NCBI GenBank assembly: GCA_030446715.1
Contig: JAUJMU010000004.1
Span: 294,931 to 358,930 of the forward strand
DNA from: Cytophagales bacterium
Lineage (GTDB): Bacteria > Bacteroidota > Bacteroidia > Cytophagales > 172606-1
Direction: 5' to 3'
Length of the DNA: 64,000 bases
How positions within the stretch are numbered: the first letter of the stretch is position 1; the number at the start of each line of letters is the position of its first letter. The position numbers and the translations under genes are program-made. Below the pieces are notes generated by a model. It saw nothing but the letters and a program-made list of their open reading frames with translations, ran no database searches and was not told where the DNA came from. Of this stretch, positions 53,152-62,638 are shown one piece after another.

Positions 53152-53218
53152 GCTTTGTGTGGTTCAGCGGACCCGGATGGGCAGGTCCGGTTGTGGTCCG
53201 TGTCATTTATTTTTAGGG

Positions 53219-54127
53219 TTACAGAACCCGGTCAGGAAAATGTACTGCCAGACTGGTAGTGACAATGTCATACAGCTTATACCTGAGATTCCGGGGCAGG
53301 GATTTTAATTTTTCACGCTCAACCAGGTTGACTATCAGGGGAGTGGCGGCAATTTTATACATCAGCTTCTTCAACCCTTTTACCGGGCGGTACTCATACT
53401 GATTAAACTCCCGGTAAACCTCAGGCTTTAGCCGATGCAGCGCTGCGTGGGCCTCCTGATACTGCCGGAGACGTTTTGTGTATGACCGGGGGGTGACAAA
53501 ATCGTCGTGCCAGGCAAGCGCCTGCGCGTTGAAGAATACGGGTATTCCCTGCAGAGAAGCGCGCACAGCCAGGTCAAAATCTTCAGCATCCGTCAGGCGT
53601 TCATCAAAACCGCCCAGTTGCCTGAATAACCGGGCAGGAATCGAGAAATTGGCGGCAGTCAGGAACAGCCTGTCCCTGGACAGGGGTTCCTGACAATGGT
53701 TAAGCGGCTGGGTCCATTTGCGGCTCAGGTATGCTTTGTAGTGTTGGAAATCACTCTGCATGACGGCTATCTCCTCCAGTTGCGCCCCGCCGCATACGGC
53801 ATCTTTGAGATTGTAATGATGCCTCACGTGCGCGGCCACGCAACCGGGAACCGGCCTCATGTCATCATCGAAAAAAATCAGTAAGTCACCCTTGGCGGCC
53901 CTTGCACCCCGGTTGCGGGTTATACTCCGGCTTTGATTTGGAAAGTCCTGAACAGTCAGTGCCGGCAGCGTCTTCAGGGAGCTCAAAACCTGAAGAGAAT
54001 GATCCGCCGCACCATCCAGGGCTACAATTATTTCAAAGTCAGTATAAGTTTGCCGGGCCAGTGCCTCCAGCACGTTAGGGAGTTTATGGGCGCCCCGGAA
54101 AGATGGAATGATGACGGAAACGTGCAC
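53219..54127 (-). CDS. Glycosyltransferase family 2
   Basis: A 302-residue GT2: VSVIIPSFRGAHKLPNVLEA, DFEIIVALDGAADHS, NRGARAAKGDLLIFFDDDMRP (metal-binding DDD) and LTDAEDFDLAVRAS. It starts 3 nt after the stop of the upstream GT2 gene, so the two are tightly coupled. Role: one addition step in glycan assembly. Confidence 0.92.
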   Translation of the reverse strand: MHVSVIIPSFRGAHKLPNVLEALARQTYTDFEIIVALDGAADHSLQVLSSLKTLPALTVQDFPNQSRSITRNRGARAAKGDLLIFFDDDMRPVPGCVAAHVRHHYNLKDAVCGGAQLEEIAVMQSDFQHYKAYLSRKWTQPLNHCQEPLSRDRLFLTAANFSIPARLFRQLGGFDERLTDAEDFDLAVRASLQGIPVFFNAQALAWHDDFVTPRSYTKRLRQYQEAHAALHRLKPEVYREFNQYEYRPVKGLKKLMYKIAATPLIVNLVEREKLKSLPRNLRYKLYDIVTTSLAVHFPDRVL

Positions 54128-54130
54128 AGA

Positions 54131-55123
54131 TTATTTACTTCTGAAAAAATGGAGGATTGGCTTTGGTACGTACCGGCTCCGGAACCGGAGTCTGGAAAGC
54201 AGTTGCCTGTCCGGAGGTAAAAGTAACCTTTTTTCAATTGCATCTGCCAGCGAGGTAACCCGCCCGAATTCATTGCCCACGTAATATTCGTTGGCGCGCA
54301 GCAATAAAAAGTACTGCATTACCGCTCCGGCAAGATCGGCGGGAGGAGTCAGAGACGGACTGATTGCAGGACCGGGATTACAGAGCCGGTCAATCAACTG
54401 AGCACAGGCCGGCAAGCCCGCGGCACCGGCCAGGGCCCGGAAATAGGCATCGTGCTCCCTCCCGAAAGCAGCCGCCTGCGAAACGGTTTTGGAGGAATCG
54501 TGCAACCGGAAATTGACCAGTACGTCCGGGATTTCCCTGATGCCGCTCAGCCCGAAGGCAAACAGGTACCTGATCCACCAGTCGCGGTCCATGATATAAT
54601 GCAGGCGGGTGTCGAGCAACCCAACCTGAAGAATCTTTTCGCGCCGGAAAAAGGTTTCGGGCTGATCAATGCGGGCCCAGCCGATGGTTTTGGCCAGACT
54701 TTCCGGGTACACATCGGTGCCGGAACTGTACCTTACGGCTTGGTTGTCGCCGGTGAAAAGGCGGCTGCGGCCGCAGAGCACACTCATGGTTGGGTCTGCA
54801 AAGGCTTCAGCCACGGTCCGCAGGGCGTCCGGCTGGTAATAATCGTCGGAGTTGAGCCAGTTGATGATCTCGCCGGTGGCCCGCCGGAGTCCTTTGTTGA
54901 TGGCTTCACTCTGCCCGCCATCGGGCTCACTTACCCAGTAGCTGAGGTATTTTCCGTATTTCCTGATGATTTCAACCGAACCGTCGGTACTGCCCCCGTC
55001 AATGACCATGTACTCCAGGCTGGGGTATCCCTGGCTGAGTACGGAGTCGATGGTCTGTTCCAGGTATTGCGCCTGGTTGAAGGAGGGGGTGATGATGGTG
55101 ATGCGCGGCAGTGAATCAGACAT
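54131..55123 (-). CDS. Glycosyltransferase family 2
   Basis: A 330-residue GT2 with ITIITPSFNQAQYLEQTIDS, YMVIDGGSTDGSVEII, INWLNSDDYYQPDALRT (DD motif) and RIDQPETFFRREKI. The start at 55123 (MSDSLPRIT) overlaps the FkbM gene end by 8 nt, a natural coupled start. An ATG at 55144 would add seven residues. The WNS/LNSDD form is common in capsule and O-antigen transferases. Confidence 0.92.
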   Translation of the reverse strand: MSDSLPRITIITPSFNQAQYLEQTIDSVLSQGYPSLEYMVIDGGSTDGSVEIIRKYGKYLSYWVSEPDGGQSEAINKGLRRATGEIINWLNSDDYYQPDALRTVAEAFADPTMSVLCGRSRLFTGDNQAVRYSSGTDVYPESLAKTIGWARIDQPETFFRREKILQVGLLDTRLHYIMDRDWWIRYLFAFGLSGIREIPDVLVNFRLHDSSKTVSQAAAFGREHDAYFRALAGAAGLPACAQLIDRLCNPGPAISPSLTPPADLAGAVMQYFLLLRANEYYVGNEFGRVTSLADAIEKRLLLPPDRQLLSRLRFRSRYVPKPILHFFRSK

Positions 55124-56061
55124 CAGTCTTCTGGTTGAAGGCAATCAGATATTCACCGCTTCTGGAGCAGGCAAACCCGGCTTGCTCCAGTTTTCCGGCA
55201 ACTTCTGCTTCTGAGATACATTCCTCGTGTACTTCTACAGCAAGGCAACGCACCCAGGGCAGAAAAGATTGTAAGTGGGCATCATCAGAAAATACATATT
55301 GCTCTGCCCCTTCGATGTCAATTTTCAGAAGGTCCACGTGCGGAAAGTTATGGCGCGTGAGGAGTCCTTTTACCGTAAATCCTTCTACTGTGTTTTCCTG
55401 CCCATCCGTTGCACTGCTCACCGTAAACGCGGAGTGAGATCCATCCCTGAAATCGCTGCGCACACTTAGATTCTCGTCCTTTGTCCACAGGCCTCCGTGT
55501 ACCAGATGCACGCCGGAAAGTTTATTGAGGGAGACGTTCCTTTGGAGCAGGGTATAATTACTGCTTTCCGGCTCAACGGATATAACTTCGGCATCCGGAA
55601 ACCACGTTTTGAAAAGAATTGTGGCGCAACCGATATTGGCGCCAGCATCAATGATATAGGACACCGGACGGTGACCGGCCTGTTCGCGGATTGCATTGAG
55701 CAGGTGATCATAATCCCGGCGAATGAATATCTGATTGAATACAAAAAAATCGCTGGTGCCCCGTCGCAGCATCACCTCGCGGTCGAGGCAGCGTTCCTGA
55801 AATCTGATCAGATTACCACTGCCTGTTTTTCGGGCAGATCCACCAGCGTTCCTGAAATCTGATCAGATTACCACTGCCTGTTTTTCGGGCAGATCCATTC
55901 TGGTCGGCAGTATGAATGAATACCACCAGTGCTGAAAACAACGAATGATTGCTGTCATGCAGGGTTCCGGTAATAAAGTGCCCGAACAGGGCCCTGGTAA
56001 ACTCACCCGGCGAAAACTGCCTGAACAGAATGGCAATCCGTTTTAAGTTCGTCACCATCAT
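55116..56061 (-). pseudogene. FkbM-family methyltransferase interrupted by a 55-bp tandem duplication
   Basis: The SAM-binding domain is clear in the downstream part: YIIDAGANIGCATILFKTWF, AEVISVEPESSNYTLLQRNV and VDLLKIDIEGAEQYVFSD. The upstream part (MVTNLKRIAILFRQF..., from 56061) is in another frame. The break coincides with a duplicated block (55789-55842 repeated at 55844-55897). Removing one 55-bp unit joins HTADQNGSARKTGSGNLIRF directly to QERCLDREVMLRRGTSDFF in one frame, giving ~296 residues. The gene is therefore off as written but could be restored by a single recombination event. It starts with an ATGA overlap on the preceding GT2 stop. Confidence 0.88.
55789..55897. repeat. 55-bp-period tandem duplication inside the FkbM gene
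   Basis: A 54-nt sequence beginning CAGCGTTCCTGAAATCTGAT is repeated exactly at 55789-55842 and 55844-55897. The period of 55 is not a multiple of three, so the duplication causes the frameshift. Confidence 0.95.
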
Positions 56062-56855
56062 AATTTTACATTTAACTTGATTTCATGCTGCTTCACCGAA
56101 TTCCAGATCTGGAAATTGTACCATGCGTAGAACATACTCAGACCGAAACCCGTAAGGCCGTCCTGCCATCCTTTGTAAATCACGAATGAATCGTAAAATG
56201 CAGTCAGGAAATGCTTGTACTGTTTGCCGGTCTTATACCGCCAGCCCAGCTTGTATTTTGCTTCTCCTTCCGCTGAAAGGTAGCGGCGGTGTTTTTTGAG
56301 CAGTTGAGTATAATTGCTCATCCAGTAATGATGCAGCAGGTTCTCGCCTTTTCTCCGGATGGTGGCGATTTCAAACCTGGCTTCGTCGAACACATAGCCC
56401 TTGTGTACTTCTTCCGGAATGACTACCCGGTCCCGATGGACCAATATTGTTTTTTGGGCATCTTCATTGCCCCAGAAAGTACCTTTTAATCGTTTTCCGG
56501 CGTAATAGAACTGCCAGGGAACAGAGACTGCGGCAACTGTTTCGCGGATGGCGGGAAAAAGACGGGCCAGTTCTTCCGCCAGCAGGGGGTCTATTTTTTC
56601 GTCGGGGTCAATAAACAACAGCCAGTCGTGCTTCACCTTCCCGAGTGACCAGCGCCGGATTTTTTCAACTACGGGCACGCGTTCATGCGTGGTGAAGGTA
56701 GTGGCGTACCGGGACGCAATGGCTGCACTGTTATCCGACGACCCCAGGTCTACCACAAAAACTTCTTCACAAAACTGCACGGATTGCAGACACACTTCGA
56801 GCAGGTGCCCTTCATTAAAGCATACAACCACAGCAGATACCGGCAGTTTATTCAT
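56058..56855 (-). CDS. Glycosyltransferase family 2 (LPS core beta-1,4-glucosyltransferase-like)
   Basis: A 265-residue GT2 of the WaaE/KdtX-like branch: VSAVVVCFNEGHLLEVCLQS, EEVFVVDLGSSDNSAAIASR, DWLLFIDPDEKIDPLLAEEL and a C-terminal hydrophobic region (FGLSMFYAWYNFQIW). Such enzymes add sugars to lipopolysaccharide inner core or lipid carriers at the membrane. Its stop overlaps the FkbM start by four bases. Confidence 0.9.
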   Translation of the reverse strand: MNKLPVSAVVVCFNEGHLLEVCLQSVQFCEEVFVVDLGSSDNSAAIASRYATTFTTHERVPVVEKIRRWSLGKVKHDWLLFIDPDEKIDPLLAEELARLFPAIRETVAAVSVPWQFYYAGKRLKGTFWGNEDAQKTILVHRDRVVIPEEVHKGYVFDEARFEIATIRRKGENLLHHYWMSNYTQLLKKHRRYLSAEGEAKYKLGWRYKTGKQYKHFLTAFYDSFVIYKGWQDGLTGFGLSMFYAWYNFQIWNSVKQHEIKLNVKL

Positions 56856-56905
56856 ACTCTGATCCGGAGATAACGGGGAAACGGGTGGCGGAATACAGCT
56901 CTTTT

Positions 56906-57910
56906 TCAGATAAAATAGGTGTCAAGATATTGTTCCAGCTTCGGTATATCAACAATCAGATCGTCGATTCGGGGGTCCTTTTCCTTTTTTGCTCCAATAC
57001 ACTGTAGCAGCAGATACCTGATGCCATGTACGCTGGCCAGATTATAAAATCCATTGGAGGAATACTCCCGGTGCATTATATCCATAAACAGTTCTCCCTG
57101 AGTCATGTACATCAGATTGCTGAACCCGGCGCCGTGAATGCCGCTGAGCTTCTTTGTCCGCGTCAGCAACATTATCTGATCTTTGACGGTTAATTCTTCC
57201 ATGCACACTTTTTCAAAACCAAAGTTTTTAAAAAGTGGCCATACCTCTGACTCATTGACGGCGTGTCGGTACCGTGCCTTTTCGCGGCTTATAAAGACGT
57301 TTTTTGTGGGCTGGTCTTCCACAATAGCCAATCGGTTGAGAATATAAGCGGCTAACTCGGTAACTACTCTTTCATGAGGCACTAGTTCAGGCGTGATATG
57401 AGATGGAAATAATACTGAATCCGCGCTAATTAATTCATCTTCCTTTACGTAGATTATCTCCTGAAATTCAAACAAGTCAAGGTAAAACCGGTGAAAAGGA
57501 AGCAGCCTCTCAGGAATTATCAGCTTCAGCGATTTTGCCTCTTCCCTCACGCAAAACAATCGGGGCAGGCACTCAATGGTCCAATGGTAATAATTATCAT
57601 AAAATACGTTGTGGATTACCAGACAGGGCCCCTCTACCCTTCTAATCTTTCTGGTAAAAATTTTCTTGTAAAAAGTAGCTGAGCTTTTCAGGATTCCCGC
57701 CTTCTGGTTCAAAAAGGACTCCGGCATAGCCATGCCTTTTCTGAAAACAACTCCGTACGGGGAGATAAATGCATTGGCTACTTCATACAACGTTCCTGAG
57801 CTTGCCATTTCACTGGTATGCAAAAAAGTATTGTTTTCAATGTCAGCAAAGTTGACGGGGGCTATTCGCCTGATTTCGTGGGCCTCAGTAAGCTTTCTTT
57901 TTACTGCCAT
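56906..57910 (-). CDS. Glycosyltransferase family 61 (DUF563)
   Basis: A 334-residue protein matching DUF563/GT61: NVFYDNYYHWTIECLPRLF (the HW motif), the mid part LIIPERLLPFHRFYLDLF, VFISREKARYRHAVNE, and the C-terminal LSGIHGAGFSNLMYM (the HGA motif). GT61 members add xylose or other residues to glycans. The frame is intact. It lies 50 nt upstream of the WaaE-like gene and 108 nt downstream of the DUF5672 gene. Confidence 0.87.
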   Translation of the reverse strand: MAVKRKLTEAHEIRRIAPVNFADIENNTFLHTSEMASSGTLYEVANAFISPYGVVFRKGMAMPESFLNQKAGILKSSATFYKKIFTRKIRRVEGPCLVIHNVFYDNYYHWTIECLPRLFCVREEAKSLKLIIPERLLPFHRFYLDLFEFQEIIYVKEDELISADSVLFPSHITPELVPHERVVTELAAYILNRLAIVEDQPTKNVFISREKARYRHAVNESEVWPLFKNFGFEKVCMEELTVKDQIMLLTRTKKLSGIHGAGFSNLMYMTQGELFMDIMHREYSSNGFYNLASVHGIRYLLLQCIGAKKEKDPRIDDLIVDIPKLEQYLDTYFI

Positions 57911-58018
57911 AAAGCACTGGCTGCATTTTGTTAAGAAGCAACCGATCCGTTTAAGTTTTCAATTCAGGAGCAGCAGTATTCAATAATCTGCCTCCGGCAT
58001 TCAGGGCTTTGCCGCCAT

Positions 58019-58791
58019 TTAAGGAATAAAGTAGCCCTCCTGCCGGATAAAAGGCTTCCAGAAATCAAAATCCTTCAGGTACCATCCATGACACCCGAAA
58101 GGCAGGAGGTTGCCGTTTTGCTGATAACACTGAGCCGGTACCTGCTCAAAAGCAAACTGTAATGCTACCTCAACCGACGGAATCCGGAAATGGGGAAAAT
58201 AAGCAGGGCATACGGCGGACCAGAATACATCTTCGTGCAACCGTTGCCTGATGGCCTGTTTTTCAAAAAACCTGAGTACCGCCCTGTGCTTCTCCACATT
58301 GCGTAAAGACAATCCGCCATTGCCAACCCGCCGTTCCTTCTGTTGTCCGAACGGGTAAATAAATCTGAGAAACGGTCTGAAATTGAAATCAATCACTCTG
58401 AAACTGCGGTCCAGCCACGGAGCCCCTATGTAATCGTATCCTTTCCTGCACCAGTCAGTCAGTTCATCGCGAAATACAAAAGCGTAAAAGCGTCAAGGTG
58501 ATAGATCAGGATGTGTTTGTACTGCCGGAAGCACTGATCAAAAGAATGAGAAAGCATCAATTCGCTATACGTGATCAGATTCTTGAAATACCGGGAGTCA
58601 AAATGAATTACCTCCAGATCACCGGAAATGGATAGATAGTGCTGTAAATTTATATTATGCGGACAGACCAGAAACTTTTTGTACTTGCCCAGTACCCGGT
58701 GGCATTGAGTCAGAGAAATTACTTCAAACGCATCAAGCTGGTTCTTATACACCGGCATTACCACACAAACCTCTTCTTCACTCCCTCTCAT
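58019..58791 (-). pseudogene. DUF5672-family protein interrupted by an 8-bp tandem duplication
   Basis: DUF5672 proteins are ~260-residue glycosyltransferase-like proteins in glycan loci. The first frame reads EVCVVMPVYKNQLDAFE to ILIYHLDAFTLL and then stops. The second frame continues RDELTDWCRKGYDYIGAPWL to FDFWKPFIRQEGYFIP. The break sits on the tandem octamer AAAAGCGT (58478-58493). Removing one copy joins YHLDAF to VFRDELTDW in one frame. The gene is therefore disrupted by a minimal slippage event and is potentially reversible. It overlaps the upstream FkbM gene by 14 nt. Confidence 0.82.
58478..58493. repeat. 8-bp tandem duplication (AAAAGCGT x2) inside the DUF5672 gene
   Basis: AAAAGCGT at 58478-58485 is repeated immediately at 58486-58493. 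Eight is not a multiple of three. The position coincides exactly with the frame break of the host gene. Confidence 0.95.
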
Positions 58792-59605
58792 TACTTATTG
58801 CCTGTTTTTTATTCCTGAAAGCAAAAATATCAAGCTGCAAATCTGGTCCGCCGGTGAATAAATGAGAAAACGGTTTCTCAACAGTGTAAGCTTCCTTGAT
58901 ATGATAGCGGAAGCCGGCTTTTTTCAAAATTGCCAGAATCTCATCCAGCGACTGTTCTTCTCCGGCAAAGGAATGATACTCCACAAAAAGCCGGTCTACT
59001 CCGTCTAATTTATCGGCACAGTCTCTGAGCACCTCTGTTTCTGCCCCTTCAATATCAATCTTGAGCAGATCAATTTTTTGTTCCAGCAGCGAATGAAGCC
59101 GTTGAGTTTTTACTTTTTTAATGGTTTTGTTCTGAGACTGCTCGCTGATGCTACCTGAGAATCCGCCTTCCGCGTAAAAATCAATTTCACCATTCCACTT
59201 CCAGACTGCTTTCTGTACCAGTTCAATGTCCCGAAGGTGAAAATTCTTCACGTTCTTCTGCAGCACCTCAAAAATGGCAGGATCAGGCTCAAAGGCAATT
59301 ATCCGGCAATCCGGATACATCTGTTTGAAATACACAATACTTAACCCCACATTGGCACCGCAGTCAATGATATACGGAGCAGGATGGTTTGCAGTAAAGT
59401 GATAGATGTGTCTTTTGAAAATCTCATTGTAGCCATACACAAATGAACCGGCATCCGTAAGGCAGAAAACCTCACCAAATAAGGTGGTGGAGGCAGCCGT
59501 ATACCTCGGCAGCTGGCTGAGACGAGAAATTTCCCGGTACTCACTATCCAGCAGGAGTTTTACTGGATGTTTAACTGATTCGGGTACTAATCCTTTTACG
59601 TTCAT
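58778..59605 (-). CDS. FkbM-family methyltransferase
   Basis: A 275-residue SAM-dependent methyltransferase, intact, unlike the other FkbM gene of the cluster. YIIDCGANVGLSIVYFKQMY (SAM loop), CRIIAFEPDPAIFEVLQKNV, and IDLLKIDIEGAETEVLRDC are the domain signatures. It probably O-methylates a sugar hydroxyl of the surface glycan, often a capping modification. It starts with an ATGA overlap (59602-59605) on the preceding gene. Confidence 0.92.
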   Translation of the reverse strand: MNVKGLVPESVKHPVKLLLDSEYREISRLSQLPRYTAASTTLFGEVFCLTDAGSFVYGYNEIFKRHIYHFTANHPAPYIIDCGANVGLSIVYFKQMYPDCRIIAFEPDPAIFEVLQKNVKNFHLRDIELVQKAVWKWNGEIDFYAEGGFSGSISEQSQNKTIKKVKTQRLHSLLEQKIDLLKIDIEGAETEVLRDCADKLDGVDRLFVEYHSFAGEEQSLDEILAILKKAGFRYHIKEAYTVEKPFSHLFTGGPDLQLDIFAFRNKKQAISNERE

Positions 59606-60549
59606 GATAACCTGTTCTTAATTTTCTGCTTAATACCTTGGGGAAGTAAAACCTTGAGCCTGCTGATAAAAGCGTCAAACACCGGCGGCTTTATGTGAAT
59701 GGCTTGAGTGAAAACGTAGTGGTCGGCCTTGCGGTCAGGCGCTATCCTTACCGGGTGCCTGAGCGGAAACTCAATCGGGCGGGTCAGCATCTGTGCCAGT
59801 TTGCTTTGTTGCTGGGTAGTGTGCGTGGCACCTTCTCCGAAGCCGATATTGGAAATCAGATTAACATTGGGCGTGATACAGACTCCGCCACTGTTCCATA
59901 CCGAAAACAGCCACTGCGTATCCCAAGTATCCACTTGATTACCTGCCATCTGCCGGAAAGCTTCTAACCAGAAACTTCTTTCCTCTTCCGGCTCAATTAA
60001 ATTCTCCAACTTCCTCTCCTTTATAAAATCACCCAACCCTTCCATATGAACATCGTAATTGTGCCAGGCCCTGCGCCAGCTGGCCCAGCCCCATACGTGT
60101 GCATATCTGGAAAAAAAGTATGAGGCATTCCCCCGCCTGCGGCCAAACTGAAAGTCAACACCGCTGATGTGCATTACTTTATCTGCATGCCGGTAATGAG
60201 CTAATAAATGGGCACAATAGGTAAAGAAACTGGCTTCCGGCAGGGTATCATCTTCCAGAATTATCCCCTCTTCTACCCGCTCAAAAAACCAGTCAATGGC
60301 CGAACTCACTGCATACTTGCACCCTAAATTCTTTTCTCTGAAAAGCGTTTTTACGTCACAGTCCCAATCCACCTGCTCTGCTATTTGCCGGACAAGTCTG
60401 CATTTTACCGAATCACCGGGCCGGTCAGGTCTGGGGCCGTCTGCCGCAATAAACAATTGCTTTGGCTTTGCCCGCCGGATTGCCTCGAAAACCTGCCGGG
60501 TAGTATCGGGACGGTTGAAAACGAGAAATAAGACAGGGGTTGAATACAT
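59602..60549 (-). CDS. Nucleotide-diphospho-sugar transferase-like protein (HlpA-like)
   Basis: A 315-residue GT-A-like protein: PVLFLVFNRPDTTRQVFEAI, LFIAADGPRPDRPGD, EEGIILEDDTLPEASFFTYC (acidic metal site) and RYAHVWGWASWRRAWHNYD. This family is often annotated hemolytic-protein HlpA-like but has the structure of a glycosyltransferase. It is in the cluster with short gaps on both sides. Confidence 0.85.
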   Translation of the reverse strand: MYSTPVLFLVFNRPDTTRQVFEAIRRAKPKQLFIAADGPRPDRPGDSVKCRLVRQIAEQVDWDCDVKTLFREKNLGCKYAVSSAIDWFFERVEEGIILEDDTLPEASFFTYCAHLLAHYRHADKVMHISGVDFQFGRRRGNASYFFSRYAHVWGWASWRRAWHNYDVHMEGLGDFIKERKLENLIEPEEERSFWLEAFRQMAGNQVDTWDTQWLFSVWNSGGVCITPNVNLISNIGFGEGATHTTQQQSKLAQMLTRPIEFPLRHPVRIAPDRKADHYVFTQAIHIKPPVFDAFISRLKVLLPQGIKQKIKNRLS

Positions 60550-60597
60550 TCAATATATATTGAACCGGTATGATAAGCACCGGAAACGAAAACCAAT

Positions 60598-61494
60598 TTA
60601 CTGCAAATACTTTTCCGGTTTGATTCTTTTCCCCATCCTGCCAAGTATTGCGTCGGTAAAGCCATAAAACTCATACCAATCAAAAGGCTGCTCTTTTTTA
60701 AAAAAAACAAAGCGCCTGATGAGAAACAAAGCATAATATTCAGACAAATACTTGATCCGGCTCTCGTATGCTTCCGGGCGGTGCCTTTTGTAAAATATCA
60801 GGGTGTTGCGGGCAATGTAATACCGCATTGCCGCCCTGATTGCCGAATGTTTTCGGGCAGTTCCACCGTTTTCGTGCAGTACTCTGGAAGCCGGCACCAG
60901 ATAAATTTTTACTCCGCTTTGCCGCAACCGGAAGCAGTAATCAGGCACTAGCATACTGTTGCCGTAAAGGTTTGCTACGTGGAGTGGTTTCTTGTCCCGG
61001 CATACGCCACCAGTTTCATAATTGGCTGCCAGATTTACCGAGGCATCAAACAGCACTTCCTCGGCAGGCCCAAGTGTCCACACGGGCATTTCAGGAGTCT
61101 TGTCCAGATCCGAAAATGAAACACTGCCCAGCATACATTCCTCACCAGAAAGAACATAAGCAGTTATCAATTCCTGTAGTGTATCTTCAAAAACGGTAAG
61201 GTCGTTGTTAAGTATCCAGAGCAAGTGCGCTCCGGAAGACTTTGCATAATTCACTGAATAAACGTGACCACCGGCATAACCAAGATTTTCAGGAGTGGTA
61301 ATCACTCTCACAGAGGGATGTGAACGCTCTATCTGCGCAACTGAATCGTCTCCGGAATGGTTGTCTACGACCACAATTTCTTTATGCGGATACCGACACT
61401 TTTGCAGTGAATCAAGGCACCGGATTGTTTTGTCGGCCGCGTTCCAGTTGAGTACGGAAACCAGGACCAACGGATGTTTGCTTCTCGTTTTCAT
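60598..61494 (-). CDS. Glycosyltransferase family 2 (rhamnosyltransferase-like)
   Basis: A 298-residue GT2: VLVSVLNWNAADKTIRCLDS, EIVVVDNHSGDDSVAQI, LGYAGGHVYSVNYAKSSGAH, WILNNDLTVFEDTL (NND instead of the usual DxD, typical of WbbL-like rhamnosyltransferases). The start at 61494 (MKTRSKHPL) makes an ATGA overlap with the preceding GT4 stop. A farther ATG at 61530 is less likely. Confidence 0.9.
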   Translation of the reverse strand: MKTRSKHPLVLVSVLNWNAADKTIRCLDSLQKCRYPHKEIVVVDNHSGDDSVAQIERSHPSVRVITTPENLGYAGGHVYSVNYAKSSGAHLLWILNNDLTVFEDTLQELITAYVLSGEECMLGSVSFSDLDKTPEMPVWTLGPAEEVLFDASVNLAANYETGGVCRDKKPLHVANLYGNSMLVPDYCFRLRQSGVKIYLVPASRVLHENGGTARKHSAIRAAMRYYIARNTLIFYKRHRPEAYESRIKYLSEYYALFLIRRFVFFKKEQPFDWYEFYGFTDAILGRMGKRIKPEKYLQ

Positions 61495-62638
61495 TTGCTT
61501 CCGATATGTTCCTGCATCAGTTTGTCCCATTTTTCCACCTGCTTCACCAGATCAAATTTACCTTCCAATGCCTTTTTTGGACGGCATCAGGCCGTAAAGG
61601 TGCTTCCATTATACTTACCATCTGGGCAACGGCATCGTCAGTGTTCCAGGATTCGAGAATTATTCCCGTACTTCTGTCTTCAATGATTTCTCTCACACCT
61701 CCGCAGTCAAATGCCACTACCGGTTTGCCAGCGATTATTGCTTCGGCAGTTACCAGCGAAAGAGACTCCCGGCTGGAGGTTAGGATCACCGCGTCCGAAG
61801 CACACAGAAAAGCATAATAATCAGCCCCTTCGTTGCCGGTGAAGGTGACAGAATCCTGCAAGCCCATATTCTTGATTACATTGAGTAAATAGATACCGGC
61901 TCCGGACTTGTTATTGCCCCCAACCCATACAAAATGAGCATCTGGCCGGATCGCCAAAAGTTTTGAAGCAATTTCTATAAATCTGAGTGGGTTCTTGTTG
62001 TCGCAGTAATATCCTGCCATCAGCCATACAAAAGCACCTTCCCTGATTCCCCACTGACTTCGGAGAAGAAGGGTACTGTCATCAGCCATTTTCAGTCTTT
62101 TCACATCCACGGCTGGATAACAAACTTCAACTGCTTTCGTCCTGCCCAGATCAGATAGCATCCGGGCGGCTACCGAAGAACAGGCAAGCATCAGCCGGGG
62201 GTAGATACCAGGTTATCTACGTCTCTCCCCGAAAGAGAATACACACTCAGGGATGTTTCATGAGAGTGTACGATGCAGGGTATATTGTTCAGGCGGGCAT
62301 ACTCTAGTAAATGAGGATGCGCCAGCGTGTTTATATACCATAAGTCCGGCCGGAACGACTCATGCACAAATTCATGAAATTCTTTGTAGCCCTCTTTTTT
62401 TGAGGAATCGGCGGGCAAAATCAACTGTCCTTTCCCTGAATGACTGATTTCTTGCGTAATATTCATTTGAATGCCACCTGCTGATGCGCTCAGGAAGGGC
62501 ATCAAAAAGCTCTCCCCGCTCCCGGCTGGCTATCCCGACACCATGTTCCTTTAACAATCCGGAATGGCAAAGCAAATTGTAGAGTGCAATCTCAGATCCG
62601 GTTTTACGGAGGTGCAGGGTAAAAAAAAGAATTTTCAT
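61491..62638 (-). pseudogene. Glycosyltransferase family 4 with three frameshifts
   Basis: Pieces in different frames join into one ~380-residue GT-B enzyme. They run from MKILFFTLHLRKTGSEIALY (start 62638) to NNIPCIVHSHETSLSVYSLS, AFVWLMAGYYCDNKNPLRFI, and SRESLSLVTAEAIIAGKPVV (E-x7-E region), ending KQVEKWDKLMQEHIGSK at 61491. Breaks are near 62390, 62205 and 61585. No tandem duplication explains them, so they may be sequence errors. ATGA overlaps with both neighbours show an originally tight operon. Confidence 0.82.
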
